A stretch of DNA of 64,000 nt. It comes from CABZJG01 sp902512685. Its GTDB lineage: Bacteria; Pseudomonadota; Alphaproteobacteria; Rhodobacterales; Rhodobacteraceae. The notes beneath the pieces were generated by a model. It was given only the letters and a program-made list of their open reading frames with translations. It made no database searches and was not told where the DNA came from. The translations under genes were made by a program, and so were the position numbers. Shown here in pieces: positions 43,830-52,521 of this stretch. Position 1 is the first letter of the stretch; each line of letters starts with the position of its first letter. Location: positions 1,116,001-1,180,000 of the forward strand of contig CP179201.1 of the NCBI GenBank assembly GCA_051201605.1, read 5' to 3'.

Positions 43830-44570
43830 ATGGCCGGACATTCAAAATGGGCGAATATCCAGCACCGAAAAGGCCGTCAGGATGCGGCGCGGTCTAAGCT
43901 GTTTTCAAAGCTGTCAAAAGAAATCACCGTGGCTGCCAAAATGGGCGATCCTGATCCGGAAAAAAACCCGCGTCTCAGGCTGGCTGTGAAAGAGGCAAAA
44001 TCAAATTCGGTGCCCAAAGATGTGATAGATCGGGCAATCAAGAAGTCCACAGCTGGTGATGGTGACGAATATGAAGAAATCCGTTACGAGGGCTATGGCC
44101 CAAATGGCGTGGCAGTGATTGTCGAAGCAATGACGGATAATCGCAATCGCACTGCCTCAAACGTGCGTTCAACATTTTCCAAAAATGGCGGCAATCTGGG
44201 TGAAACCGGATCGGTCGGGTTTATGTTCGAACGCAAAGGCGAGGTCAGCTATGGTGTCGATGCCGGGGATGGCGATACAGTGATGATGGCCGCGATCGAA
44301 GCCGGCGCAGAGGATGTTGAAAGCTCTGAGGACGGACATATCATATGGTGTCTTGATACGGACCTCAATGAGGTGTCGAGCGTGCTTGAAGCTGAACTGG
44401 GTGAGAGCCTATCAACCAAGCTAATCTGGAAACCCACCACGACCACCGAACTTGATCTTGAAGGCATGCAAAAGTTGATGAAGCTTGTTGATGCTTTGGA
44501 AGATGATGATGACGTCCAAAGAGTGACGGCTAATTTTGAAGCCAGCGATGAGGTCATGGACCAGCTTTAG
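43830..44570 (+). CDS. yebC: YebC/PmpR family DNA-binding regulatory protein
   Basis: 246 aa from the ATG at 43830 with GGAGG 6 bases upstream (the frame opens 12 bases earlier but without a ribosome site). MAGHSKWANIQHRKGRQDA is the family signature, and NRNRTASNVRSTFSKNGGNLGETGSVGFMF the central block. YebC proteins act as transcription regulators and have more recently been linked to relief of ribosome stalling at proline-rich stretches. Usual neighbours (ruvC) are not present here. Confidence 0.94.
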   Translation: MAGHSKWANIQHRKGRQDAARSKLFSKLSKEITVAAKMGDPDPEKNPRLRLAVKEAKSNSVPKDVIDRAIKKSTAGDGDEYEEIRYEGYGPNGVAVIVEAMTDNRNRTASNVRSTFSKNGGNLGETGSVGFMFERKGEVSYGVDAGDGDTVMMAAIEAGAEDVESSEDGHIIWCLDTDLNEVSSVLEAELGESLSTKLIWKPTTTTELDLEGMQKLMKLVDALEDDDDVQRVTANFEASDEVMDQL

Positions 44571-44729
44571 GCGACCCCAATTTAGGTTGAAATCATTATA
44601 TCAGACCTTGTCTGGATGGGTGGGCGGTTGTTTACAAGAAATGCAACTATCATTTCGGTAATTTATATTGCAATTAGTAAAAATATAATACACTAAAGGA
44701 TATAAGTATGATGCGGAGGTTTATTTGTG

Positions 44730-45067
44730 ATGCCGGCACTGCCAACCCAAAGATATTTAAATGTCGCACAATTACGCGCGCTTTTGCTCGGAATGGAACG
44801 CGATCTTGGACTTGGGGATTATCTCAAAATGAAAAAGATGTCTTTTATGCCGTTCAAAGCGTGATCGCCGGAAGCGACGGTGTCGCGCGCTCGGATGATA
44901 TAAAGGGTCATTCCTTGGTATTTGAGATGACGCAACCGACATTCCACCGCAGTTTGAAAAACCTTTTGGATCGAGGGCTTTTAGCTCATGCACCAAGCAC
45001 AAAGGCCGGGTCCTATGTTGCCACAGAGCCGGAGAACCGCCAATTAGAGGCTGTTGCTTCCATTTAA
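44730..45067 (+). pseudogene. Small winged-helix regulator, frameshifted near a G4 run
   Basis: From an ATG at 44730, with GGAGG 10 bases upstream, the frame reads MPALPTQRYLNVAQLRALLLGMERDLGLGD, then runs out to a TGA at 44862-44864. A different frame, in phase from about 44815 to 45067, continues LSQNEKDVFYAVQSVIAG, then TQPTFHRSLKNLLDRGLLAHAP and SYVATEPENRQ, a winged-helix pattern. Restoring one base near the GGGG at 44814-44817 joins the halves into a protein of about 112 aa. An alternative reading uses an ATG at 44708 in the second frame (119 aa), but its first 40 residues look like noise. I do not recognise the family beyond a MarR-like wHTH. Confidence 0.6.
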
Positions 45068-45115
45068 TCTAGACTACCCTTCTCCCGAGGACATCTTAGA
45101 GGTGCAGGGGAATAT

Positions 45116-45712
45116 ATGCAGGCTTTTTTTGCAGGCTTTGGGCTTGGGCTATCTTTGATTTTGGCAATTGGGGCGCAAAATGCATTTGTCCTGCGCGCGG
45201 GTTTATTGCGGCGCTATGTTTTTGTTGTTTGCCTGACGTGTTCTCTTTCTGATGCAGTGCTGATTTATCTCGGAGTTAATGGCTTAGGCCGGTTTGTTCA
45301 ATCGCTTCCTCTTTTGATCAATGTGATGCGTTATGGAGGGGCAGTGTTTTTGTTCTACTATGGCGCGAAAAGCATCATTTCAGCTTGGCGGGGCGGGACG
45401 GGTCTGCAGGCCGAGGGTGAGTTTAGCACCATGCGGGCTGCTGTATTGACCTGCTTGGCGCTGACCTGGCTCAACCCGCATGTCTATCTTGATACGGTTA
45501 TTTTGCTTGGCTCGATTGCTGTGCAATCGGCGCATCCTGCATTTTTTGGTCTTGGCGCCATTCTGGCAAGTTTTGTTTTTTTCTTTGCGCTGGGCTATGG
45601 TGCGCAGTTGCTTGCGCCATTTTTTGCAAGGCCGCGCGCTTGGCAGATTTTGGATGTCGCGATTGCAGCTGTGATGTTTAGCATCGCATTTGGGTTAATT
45701 TTGTCGCAATAA
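45116..45712 (+). CDS. LysE/ArgO family amino acid exporter
   Basis: 198 aa with six hydrophobic helices. GAQNAFVLRAGLLRRY (residues 19-34) and LTWLNPHVYLDTVILLG (about 117-133) are the two diagnostic motifs of the LysE/ArgO branch, which exports basic amino acids. It lacks the longer loops of RhtB-type exporters. GCAGGGGAA precedes the ATG. The wHTH pseudogene just upstream is not an ArgP/LysG-type regulator, so the usual LysE pairing is absent. Confidence 0.88.
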   Translation: MQAFFAGFGLGLSLILAIGAQNAFVLRAGLLRRYVFVVCLTCSLSDAVLIYLGVNGLGRFVQSLPLLINVMRYGGAVFLFYYGAKSIISAWRGGTGLQAEGEFSTMRAAVLTCLALTWLNPHVYLDTVILLGSIAVQSAHPAFFGLGAILASFVFFFALGYGAQLLAPFFARPRAWQILDVAIAAVMFSIAFGLILSQ

Positions 45713-45750
45713 GACTTGCAAAACGTATCAATTTTGCGCCTTTTTGAGGG

Positions 45751-46680
45751 ATGAACAGACCCAGCGACTACCAACCATTTCGTGCCATTATGTGGATGAC
45801 TTTCAGTGGGCTACTGTTTGTCGGCGTCACTGCTTTGGTCAAATATCTTGGCACAGGGGTGCCAGCGGCAGAGGCTGCGTTTTTGCGCTATGCGCTCGGC
45901 TTGGTGTTGCTGCTGCCGATGATCCCCGAATTTCGGCGCAGCTGGCAACGCGGCGCCATTACCAGACCATTGATGTGGGTATTTGTGGGGCGCGGGGCTG
46001 CCCATTCTATCGGTGTGACATTGTGGTTTTTCGCCATGGCGCGAATTCCGATCGCAGATGTAACTGCCATGAGCTATTTGACACCGGTCTGCGTGATGTT
46101 TGGCGCGGCGGTGTTTTTGCGCGAAAAACTGGCCCTTGATCGCATGGTGGCCGTGATTGTGGCATTGGTTGGTGTGGTGATTATTTTAAGGCCCGGATTT
46201 CGCGAAGTTGATGCAGGTCATTTAACCATGCTGGCCAATGCGTTTTTCTTTTCGTGTTCTTATCTGCTGGCAAAGCGGGCAAGTGATCAAGTTTCGGCTT
46301 CGGTGGTGGTGGTAATGCTGTCGCTTGTAACAACGCTGGGCTTGGCACCTATGGCATGGTCAGTTTGGGTGCCGCCAAGTCCATTTGATATATCTATCCT
46401 TTTTGTTGTCGCTGGCTTGGCGACTTTGGGCCATTATGCAATGACACGCGCTTTGGCCCTCGCTCCGGTAAATGTCACCCAACCGGTAAATTTCTTGCAA
46501 TTGATCTGGTCTGTACTTTTGGGCGCGCTGCTCTTTGCAGAAGGCGTGGATATTTGGGTAATTATGGGCGGAACTATTATATTGACATCGATTAGTATTC
46601 TCAGTTGGCGCGAAACAGCCGGTCAGCGCCGAAGGCTTACTCCCGCGCCCCCTTCAACCACCTCGGAAAGCCCAAAATGA
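45751..46680 (+). CDS. DMT family (EamA) transporter coupled to betC
   Basis: 309 aa, ten hydrophobic helices in two EamA repeats; ISYLTPVCVMFGAAVFLREKL-like segment in the first half (MSYLTPV) and ALAPVNVTQPVNFLQLIWSVLLGALLF in the second are standard. Its stop overlaps the betC start by four bases (ATGA), so the two are translated together. That coupling makes uptake of choline-O-sulfate, or export of a product, a plausible role, although characterised choline-sulfate uptake uses other transporter families. The ribosome site GAGGG sits directly against the ATG. Confidence 0.82.
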   Translation: MNRPSDYQPFRAIMWMTFSGLLFVGVTALVKYLGTGVPAAEAAFLRYALGLVLLLPMIPEFRRSWQRGAITRPLMWVFVGRGAAHSIGVTLWFFAMARIPIADVTAMSYLTPVCVMFGAAVFLREKLALDRMVAVIVALVGVVIILRPGFREVDAGHLTMLANAFFFSCSYLLAKRASDQVSASVVVVMLSLVTTLGLAPMAWSVWVPPSPFDISILFVVAGLATLGHYAMTRALALAPVNVTQPVNFLQLIWSVLLGALLFAEGVDIWVIMGGTIILTSISILSWRETAGQRRRLTPAPPSTTSESPK

Positions 46681-48188
46681 ACCATAAACCAAATGTTCTT
46701 ATCCTTATGGTCGATCAATTGAACGGCACGCTGTTTCCTGATGGACCAGCAAAGTGGTTGCATACCCCAAACCTTAAGCGATTGGCCGAGCGCTCAACGC
46801 GGTTTTTAAATGCCTATACGGCCAGCCCGCTATGTGCGCCGGGGCGGGCGGCGTTTATGTCTGGTCAATTGCCATCAAAAAACCAAGTCTATGATAATGC
46901 TGCGGAATTTTCCTCGTTGATTCCGACCTATGCCCACCATCTTCGCCGCGCTGGCTATCATACCTGCCTGTCAGGAAAAATGCATTTTGTCGGGCCAGAT
47001 CAATTGCACGGGTTTGAAGAAAGACTAACAACCGATATTTATCCGGCTGATTTCGGGTGGACGCCAGATTATAGAAAACCAGGCGAGCGCATTGATTGGT
47101 GGTATCATAATATGGGCTCGGTGACCGGCGCTGGCGTGGCGGAAATTACCAATCAGCTGGAATATGATGACGAGGTCGCCCATCATGCCGCCCGTAAGCT
47201 TTATGATCTGGCGCGGGGCGCAGATCAGCGGCCATGGTGCTTAACCGTTAGCTTTACGCACCCCCATGATCCCTATGTAGCTCGACAAAAATACTGGGAT
47301 ATTTATGCCGATTGTGCGCATTTGCAGCCGCAAGTGGCAGCCATTCCATATCAGGACCAAGATGCCCATTCGAAGCGTATTTTTGATGCCAATGACTGGC
47401 GGTCTTATGAGATTACCGACACGATGATTGAACGGTCACGGCGGGCCTATTTTGCCAATATCAGCTATCTTGATGAGAAAATTGGTGAAATTCTTGGGGT
47501 TCTTGAGGCCACCGGCCAAAGCGCAAATATTATTTTTGTATCCGATCATGGCGATATGCTGGGCGAAAGAGGCCTTTGGTTTAAAATGTCATTTTTCGAA
47601 GGTTCGGCGCGGGTGCCTTTGATGATCAGCAGTCCGGATATGACCCCCGGTTTGGTTCATGCGCCGGTTTCGACCATTGATCTGTGCCCAACACTTTGTG
47701 ATCTTGCTGGGGTAGAGATGGATGAGGTAGCCCCTTGGACCGCCGGTGAAAGTCTTGTTCCGCTGGGCCAAGGCGCTGAGCGCCTTTCCCCGGTGATGAT
47801 GGAATATGCTGCCGAGGCCTCATACGCGCCAATGGTTTCATTGCGTTTGGAGCGTTGGAAGTTTAACCGCTGTGCGATTGACCCAGACCAACTGTTCGAT
47901 CTTGAAGCAGATCCGAACGAGCTTCATAACCTTGCGGCATTGCCAGAGCATCAAGAAGTTGTTTCGCGACTTAGCGCGGAAGTTGATGAACGCTGGGATC
48001 TGGATGCATTTGATGCCGCGGTTCGACAAAGTCAGGCGTGCCGCTGGGTGGTTTATGACGCCTTGCGCCAAGGCGGGTGTTACCCCTGGGATTATCAGCC
48101 GTTACAACAGGCCTCCGAGCGGTTTATGCGCAATCATATGGATCTTAATCAATTGGAAAGGGCGCAGCGTTATCCGCGCGGCGACTGA
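46677..48188 (+). CDS. betC: Choline-sulfatase
   Basis: 503 aa. Hydrolyses choline-O-sulfate to choline and sulfate. The sulfatase signature is LCAPGRAAFMSGQLP with Cys53 (C-x-P-x-R), the residue converted to formylglycine. MVDQLNG (Asp13) and ISYLDEKIGEIL / FVSDHGDMLGERGLWFKMSFFEGS supply the metal ligands. The C-terminal choline-sulfatase extension (RWVVYDALRQGGCYPWDYQP) favours BetC over general arylsulfatases. No obvious signal peptide is present, so it acts in the cytoplasm. The gene overlaps the 3' end of convergent betI by 19 bases. Confidence 0.93.
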   Translation: MNHKPNVLILMVDQLNGTLFPDGPAKWLHTPNLKRLAERSTRFLNAYTASPLCAPGRAAFMSGQLPSKNQVYDNAAEFSSLIPTYAHHLRRAGYHTCLSGKMHFVGPDQLHGFEERLTTDIYPADFGWTPDYRKPGERIDWWYHNMGSVTGAGVAEITNQLEYDDEVAHHAARKLYDLARGADQRPWCLTVSFTHPHDPYVARQKYWDIYADCAHLQPQVAAIPYQDQDAHSKRIFDANDWRSYEITDTMIERSRRAYFANISYLDEKIGEILGVLEATGQSANIIFVSDHGDMLGERGLWFKMSFFEGSARVPLMISSPDMTPGLVHAPVSTIDLCPTLCDLAGVEMDEVAPWTAGESLVPLGQGAERLSPVMMEYAAEASYAPMVSLRLERWKFNRCAIDPDQLFDLEADPNELHNLAALPEHQEVVSRLSAEVDERWDLDAFDAAVRQSQACRWVVYDALRQGGCYPWDYQPLQQASERFMRNHMDLNQLERAQRYPRGD

Positions 48189-48766
48189 TCCGATGCCAGC
48201 AACAGATCAAGAACAGCGCGGGCATCGCGGCGGGCCTGCTGGGGATTTGCGGCCAGTTCATTTTGGGCAGTGTTGAGCCAGACGCCATCCATATAAGATT
48301 GCAAGGTCTGCCGGATTGTCGCGGCCCGATCCTTATCAACCAATGGCCGCAGGTCATGTCGAAAATGGCTGGCCACGCGCGCACGGTTGAGCCGTTGCAA
48401 CCTTGCAAGCGCCGGTGCATAGGGGGCAGCGGACCAAAACTGCACCCAAACGCTGCATTTTTCCGCTGTAAACAAATGATCATCAAAGTTCGCGTCCAAA
48501 GTGGCATAGAGCCGGTCCAATGGGGTATCTGCAGCGGTTAGATTGCGCACCACTGCAGTACGTAAAAGTCCCAGTAGATGGCGCATGGTGGCTTCCATAA
48601 GCCGTTCCTTAGAGCCGAAATAATAATTAATGCTGGCTGCTGTCGCGCCGGTCTGCTGAGCAATCTCGCTCATTGTGACCGCACCGAGGCCGTGTTTATG
48701 CACCGCTTGCAAAGTGGCTTCGATAAACTCGGCATTGCGGATATCTCGTATTTTGACGCGTTGCAT
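48170..48766 (-). CDS. betI: TetR-type repressor BetI
   Basis: 198 aa. N-terminal TetR helix-turn-helix (FIEATLQAVHKHGLGAVTMSEIAQQTGATAASINYYFGSKERLM, about residues 14-58). The rest resembles BetI: AEKCSVWVQFWSAAPYAPALARLQRLNRARV and the LDLLLASDQSP tail. BetI senses choline and represses glycine-betaine synthesis genes. The start faces betA across a 137-bp gap holding a long perfect dyad. The 3' end overlaps betC. Confidence 0.92.
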   Translation of the reverse strand: MQRVKIRDIRNAEFIEATLQAVHKHGLGAVTMSEIAQQTGATAASINYYFGSKERLMEATMRHLLGLLRTAVVRNLTAADTPLDRLYATLDANFDDHLFTAEKCSVWVQFWSAAPYAPALARLQRLNRARVASHFRHDLRPLVDKDRAATIRQTLQSYMDGVWLNTAQNELAANPQQARRDARAVLDLLLASDQSPRG

Positions 48767-48818
48767 GGGGTGTGTGTGCCGCTTTGCGTTGTGTTTTGCA
48801 ATGAAATTCGAGGGTGAG

Positions 48819-48850
48819 ATAAAAAATTAAATGACCATTTAATTTTTTAT
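48819..48850. promoter_or_regulatory. Probable BetI operator, perfect 15-bp inverted repeat
   Basis: Arms ATAAAAAATTAAATG (48819-48833) and its exact complement (48836-48850) flank a 2-base spacer in the middle of the divergent betI/betA promoter region. The core TTAAATG-AC-CATTTAA has the form and length of TetR-family operators. One such site could control both directions. Confidence 0.72.
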
Positions 48851-48903
48851 TTACTTGATCAAATGCGCATGCTATCGACAGGTGAAATTGAGCGGAGACA
48901 ACC

Positions 48904-50562
48904 ATGCAGGCGGATTTTGTGATTGTTGGGGCGGGAAGTGCCGGCTGCGCAATGGCGGACCGTCTTAGCGCCGCAGGTGCATCGATCATTGTGATCGAAT
49001 TTGGGGGCTCGGATGCGGGCCCGTTGATCCAGATGCCCGGCGCTTTAAGCTATCCGATGAATATGCCGCGTTATGATTGGGGCTATTGGTCCGACCCGGA
49101 GCCGCATCTGGGCGGGCGGCTGCTGGCCTGTCCCCGAGGCAAAGTAATAGGCGGATCCTCTAGCATCAATGGAATGGTCTATGTGCGCGGTCATGCCCGC
49201 GATTATGATACATGGGCCGAAATGGGCGCAGAGGGTTGGGGCTATGCCGATGTCTTGCCTTATTTCAAGCGGATGGAGCGCTGGGATGATGCAGGTCATG
49301 GCGGTGATCCGGACTGGCGGGGCAAAGACGGCCCGCTGCATGTCACCCGCGGAAAACGCAGCAATCCATTGGTCACCGCCTTTGTCGAAGCGGGGCGGCA
49401 GGCTGGATACCCGGTCACCAAGGATTATAACGGGCATAAGCAAGAAGGCTTTGGCGCGATGGAGCATACCATCTTCAAAGGCCGGCGGTGGTCGGCGGCC
49501 AATGCCTATCTTAAGCCTGCTTTGAAACGTCAAAACTGCACCCTTATCCGTGGGCTGGCGCGGAAAATTGTGCTTGTTGAGGGGCGTGCAACTGGGGTTG
49601 AGATTGCGCGCTCAGGCCGCATTGAGACAATTTCGGCGCGCCGTGAGGTGATTATCGCCGCGTCTTCGATCAATTCGCCAAAGCTTTTAATGCTATCCGG
49701 AATTGGCCCAGCAGCGCATTTGGCCGAGCATGGCATTGATGTGGCTGCAGACCGACCCGGAGTTGGCCAAAACCTGCAAGATCACCTTGAGCTCTATATT
49801 CAAATGGCTGCAAGCCAACCTATCAGCCTTTATAAATACTGGAACCTTCTTGGCAAAGCCTGGGTTGGGGCGCAGTGGCTATTTGCGCGCCGCGGGCCAG
49901 GTGCGTCAAACCAATTTGAAAGCGCCGCCTTTATTCGCTCGGCGGCTGGGGTCGAATACCCCGATTTGCAATATCACTTTTTGCCCATTGCCGTGCGCTA
50001 TGATGGTCAGGCTGCCGCCGAAGGACATGGATTTCAGGCCCATGTCGGCCCAATGCGTAGCCCATCGCGTGGGGCGGTGACTTTACGATCTGTGGATCCG
50101 GCTGATCCGCCCAAAATTCTGTTTAATTACATGTCGAGCGAAAAAGACTGGTCTGACTTTCGCACCGCAATTAGGCTCACTCGTGAGATTTTTTCGCAAA
50201 AAGCTTTTCAACCTTATGTCAGGCATGAAATCCAACCGGGCGATAAGACGCAAACCGATGATGAGCTCAATACGTTTATAAAAGATCATGTAGAAAGCGC
50301 TTATCATCCTTGCGGAACCTGTAAGATGGGCCGACCAGATGATCCAATGTCTGTGGTTGATCCACAAAGCCGCGTGATCGGTGTTGACGCTTTGCGCGTT
50401 GCCGACAGCAGTATTTTCCCACAAATCACCAATGGAAATCTCAATGGTCCGTCGATTATGGTGGGTGAAAAAGCCAGCGATCATATTCTTGGCCGCGCGC
50501 CTCTGGCCAAAGCCAATGTCGCCCCGTGGATTGCCGAAAATTGGCACCAAAGCCAGCGCTAA
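48904..50562 (+). CDS. betA: Choline dehydrogenase
   Basis: 552 aa GMC oxidoreductase that oxidises choline to betaine aldehyde, and often further to betaine. FAD-binding GAGSAG at residues 9-14; PRGKVIGGSSSINGMVYVRGHARDYD is the GMC signature 1, and SSINSPKLLMLSGIGPA signature 2. The active-site His lies in SAYHPCGTCKMG (about residue 466). Betaine aldehyde dehydrogenase (betB), which usually follows, is not in the window. It is divergent from betI across the dyad. Confidence 0.93.
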   Translation: MQADFVIVGAGSAGCAMADRLSAAGASIIVIEFGGSDAGPLIQMPGALSYPMNMPRYDWGYWSDPEPHLGGRLLACPRGKVIGGSSSINGMVYVRGHARDYDTWAEMGAEGWGYADVLPYFKRMERWDDAGHGGDPDWRGKDGPLHVTRGKRSNPLVTAFVEAGRQAGYPVTKDYNGHKQEGFGAMEHTIFKGRRWSAANAYLKPALKRQNCTLIRGLARKIVLVEGRATGVEIARSGRIETISARREVIIAASSINSPKLLMLSGIGPAAHLAEHGIDVAADRPGVGQNLQDHLELYIQMAASQPISLYKYWNLLGKAWVGAQWLFARRGPGASNQFESAAFIRSAAGVEYPDLQYHFLPIAVRYDGQAAAEGHGFQAHVGPMRSPSRGAVTLRSVDPADPPKILFNYMSSEKDWSDFRTAIRLTREIFSQKAFQPYVRHEIQPGDKTQTDDELNTFIKDHVESAYHPCGTCKMGRPDDPMSVVDPQSRVIGVDALRVADSSIFPQITNGNLNGPSIMVGEKASDHILGRAPLAKANVAPWIAENWHQSQR

Positions 50563-50821
50563 CTTTTTTGCAACGTCAATCAATAAGCAGATAAATTGAT
50601 ATAATATTAAGCGTTTGGCGGTTTGCGGCTATTTTGGGTGTCTTGTAATTTTTATCTCAGATTCAATGCCTTATGATAAAATATACAAGCAAAAGCTGGG
50701 AAGTTTGCAGTCTAAACCTCAATAATTGCAATGTTTGCTTTGCAAAACTCCTTAAAGATATCGCTGAAATTTTAGGCTATGATGATCTTAACTTATAAAG
50801 AAACCGTGTGAGGCATTTATT

Positions 50822-51067
50822 ATGACGCTGTCGTATGTTTTGAACTTTGATCAACTTTTTAAACAGCGCATTTTATCAGATGGCCTGTTGGCCCCAGCGA
50901 ACAGCTCTTATTATGATCGCCTGGTTAAGGCGCATGATGAGTTCTTAGATCGCAAAGGCCAGCTGGAAAAAGCTGAACCACGAGATTATTTGGCAATGGA
51001 TCATTTGTCTTTGCTTTGCCATATTCTGCAAGCTCAAATTGAAAGTGAACAACAGCTTAGCGAATAA
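50822..51067 (+). CDS. Hypothetical 81-aa protein
   Basis: A frame of 81 aa with GTGAGG about 10 bases before the ATG. The sequence is helical and charged (YYDRLVKAHDEFLDRKGQLEKAEPRDYLAMDHLSLLCHILQAQI), looks protein-like, and its last 11 bases overlap the end of convergent pccR. I recognise no domain. The 259 bp upstream hold no other gene that I can see. Could be a small conserved Rhodobacterales protein. Confidence 0.5.
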   Translation: MTLSYVLNFDQLFKQRILSDGLLAPANSSYYDRLVKAHDEFLDRKGQLEKAEPRDYLAMDHLSLLCHILQAQIESEQQLSE

Positions 51068-52457
51068 AATACGGAAGAATATCGCGTTGGTTTGGATCTA
51101 CCGCAAGATTGCGTTCAAGCGGCGGAACCGACCGTTGGTGGCAGTTTTTTCGCTCGCATAGACGGCAGGAAATGCCGATCGGCTCAAAGGCACCCGGGTT
51201 GTTCATATCGAGCGTATCTGAATAGACCAGCGCATTAGCATGTTTGATTTCACAGCCAAGTGCGATCGCAAAGCGTTGCACTGGCGCACCAAATGATCCG
51301 CCTGCTTTTGAGACATCGCGCGACAGTGAAATATACCGCACCCCATCTGGGGTTTCGGCCAGTTGACGCAAAAACCGCCCCGGGGTTTCAAAAGCGCGAT
51401 GCACATTCCAAAGCGGGCAGGCCCCGCCAAAACGGGCAAATTGCAGACGGGTGGCCGAATGCCTTTTGGTGATCGTTCCAGCCTGATCAACGCGCACAAA
51501 AAAGAACGGTATGCCTTTGGCTCTGGGGCGCTGCAATGTCGACAGCCGGTGGGCAACTTGTTCAATAGATACTCCGAACCTTGTTGCGAGGCGCTCTAGA
51601 TCATGACGCTCGGATTGAGCGGCCTCTAGAAAAAGCCCGTAGGGCATCAGGGCTGCCCCGGCATAGTAATTTGCCAACCCTATTTTAGCGATGGCGCGGG
51701 CTTCGTTGGTTTGAAAGCGCGCCAAATCCAAAGTGGCTTCAATCAATGGGTTTTGCGTGATCAAAGCCAGTTGCAAAACAATTTGAAAAGCTTGGGTTTG
51801 CGGGCTGCTGTGCACTGAAAGGCTGAGTGTCCGGCTCTCGGTATCAAATTGGCGAAGTGCAGGGTGATCGCCATAGTGTAGCTGAACCCCGTGTTTTTCA
51901 AGTTGCTGTTCTGCGGCGTTACGTACCCAGTCTGGTCCATTGCAATCTTTGGCAAAAAGTTCTGCACTGCGGTCCACCGCATCAATATAATTGTCGCAAT
52001 AATGAAAGAAATCTCGCACCTCTTCCCATGGACTTGGCTGCAGCTTTGCATCCTCACGGCCCAGGGCTTCGTCCAGTGACATCAACCGTTCTTGGGTTTG
52101 CCGATAAGCGCGATGAAGCTCTAAAAATGCGCGCGCTAACGCAGGAGCATTTGAGGCAGCAAGCCGCAAATCAGCCAAGGCCGGATGGGTTTCGGCAAAA
52201 ATGGGGTCCGCCAAGGCTTCGCGCATATCGCTGACAAGCCGCTCGCTGTCACCTGTTGAAAGTTCAGTAACGTCGAAACCGAACTCTTGCGCCAGCGCCA
52301 ATAAAACGGCGCTTGAGACCGGCCGGTTATTGTTTTCCATTTGATTGAGGTAGGGCAGAGACACCCCAAGTTTTGAGGCAAAAGATTTCTGAGTAAGAGA
52401 AAGCCGTTGCCGCAAATCACGCAGCTTTGCCCCCGCATAAATTTTTCGTCCCCTCAT
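51057..52457 (-). CDS. pccR: Short-chain fatty acyl-CoA regulator family protein, PccR
   Basis: 466 aa. An XRE helix-turn-helix (about residues 10-65, with LRQRLSLTQKSFASKLGVSLPYLNQMENNNRPVS) is joined to a peptidase-like domain and a C-terminal cysteine block (CRLCERKNCHQRSVPPLERNL), the design of the ScfR family (PccR, RamB). In Rhodobacter sphaeroides, PccR controls propionyl-CoA carboxylase in response to acyl-CoA and binds paired TTTGCAAA-type sites. Here two TTTGCAAA copies lie just upstream of its start and similar sequences precede pccB, which supports the assignment and suggests autoregulation. Confidence 0.92.
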   Translation of the reverse strand: MRGRKIYAGAKLRDLRQRLSLTQKSFASKLGVSLPYLNQMENNNRPVSSAVLLALAQEFGFDVTELSTGDSERLVSDMREALADPIFAETHPALADLRLAASNAPALARAFLELHRAYRQTQERLMSLDEALGREDAKLQPSPWEEVRDFFHYCDNYIDAVDRSAELFAKDCNGPDWVRNAAEQQLEKHGVQLHYGDHPALRQFDTESRTLSLSVHSSPQTQAFQIVLQLALITQNPLIEATLDLARFQTNEARAIAKIGLANYYAGAALMPYGLFLEAAQSERHDLERLATRFGVSIEQVAHRLSTLQRPRAKGIPFFFVRVDQAGTITKRHSATRLQFARFGGACPLWNVHRAFETPGRFLRQLAETPDGVRYISLSRDVSKAGGSFGAPVQRFAIALGCEIKHANALVYSDTLDMNNPGAFEPIGISCRLCERKNCHQRSVPPLERNLAVDPNQRDILPYFIR

Positions 52458-52467
52458 CGCATGGACC

Positions 52468-52505
52468 TTTGCAAAATTAGCTTACATTTTAACTAACTTT
52501 GCAAA
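52468..52505. promoter_or_regulatory. Two TTTGCAAA sites upstream of pccR
   Basis: Perfect palindromes TTTGCAAA at 52468-52475 and 52498-52505, 11 and 41 bases before the pccR start codon on the minus strand. They match the half-sites reported for PccR. A centre distance of 30 bp is about three helical turns. Confidence 0.65.
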
Positions 52506-52521
52506 GTTAATGGGGCAAGGT

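Noticed and set aside
49045..49533. A 162-codon minus-strand frame in betA
   Set aside because: Antisense shadow of a strongly conserved GMC oxidoreductase.
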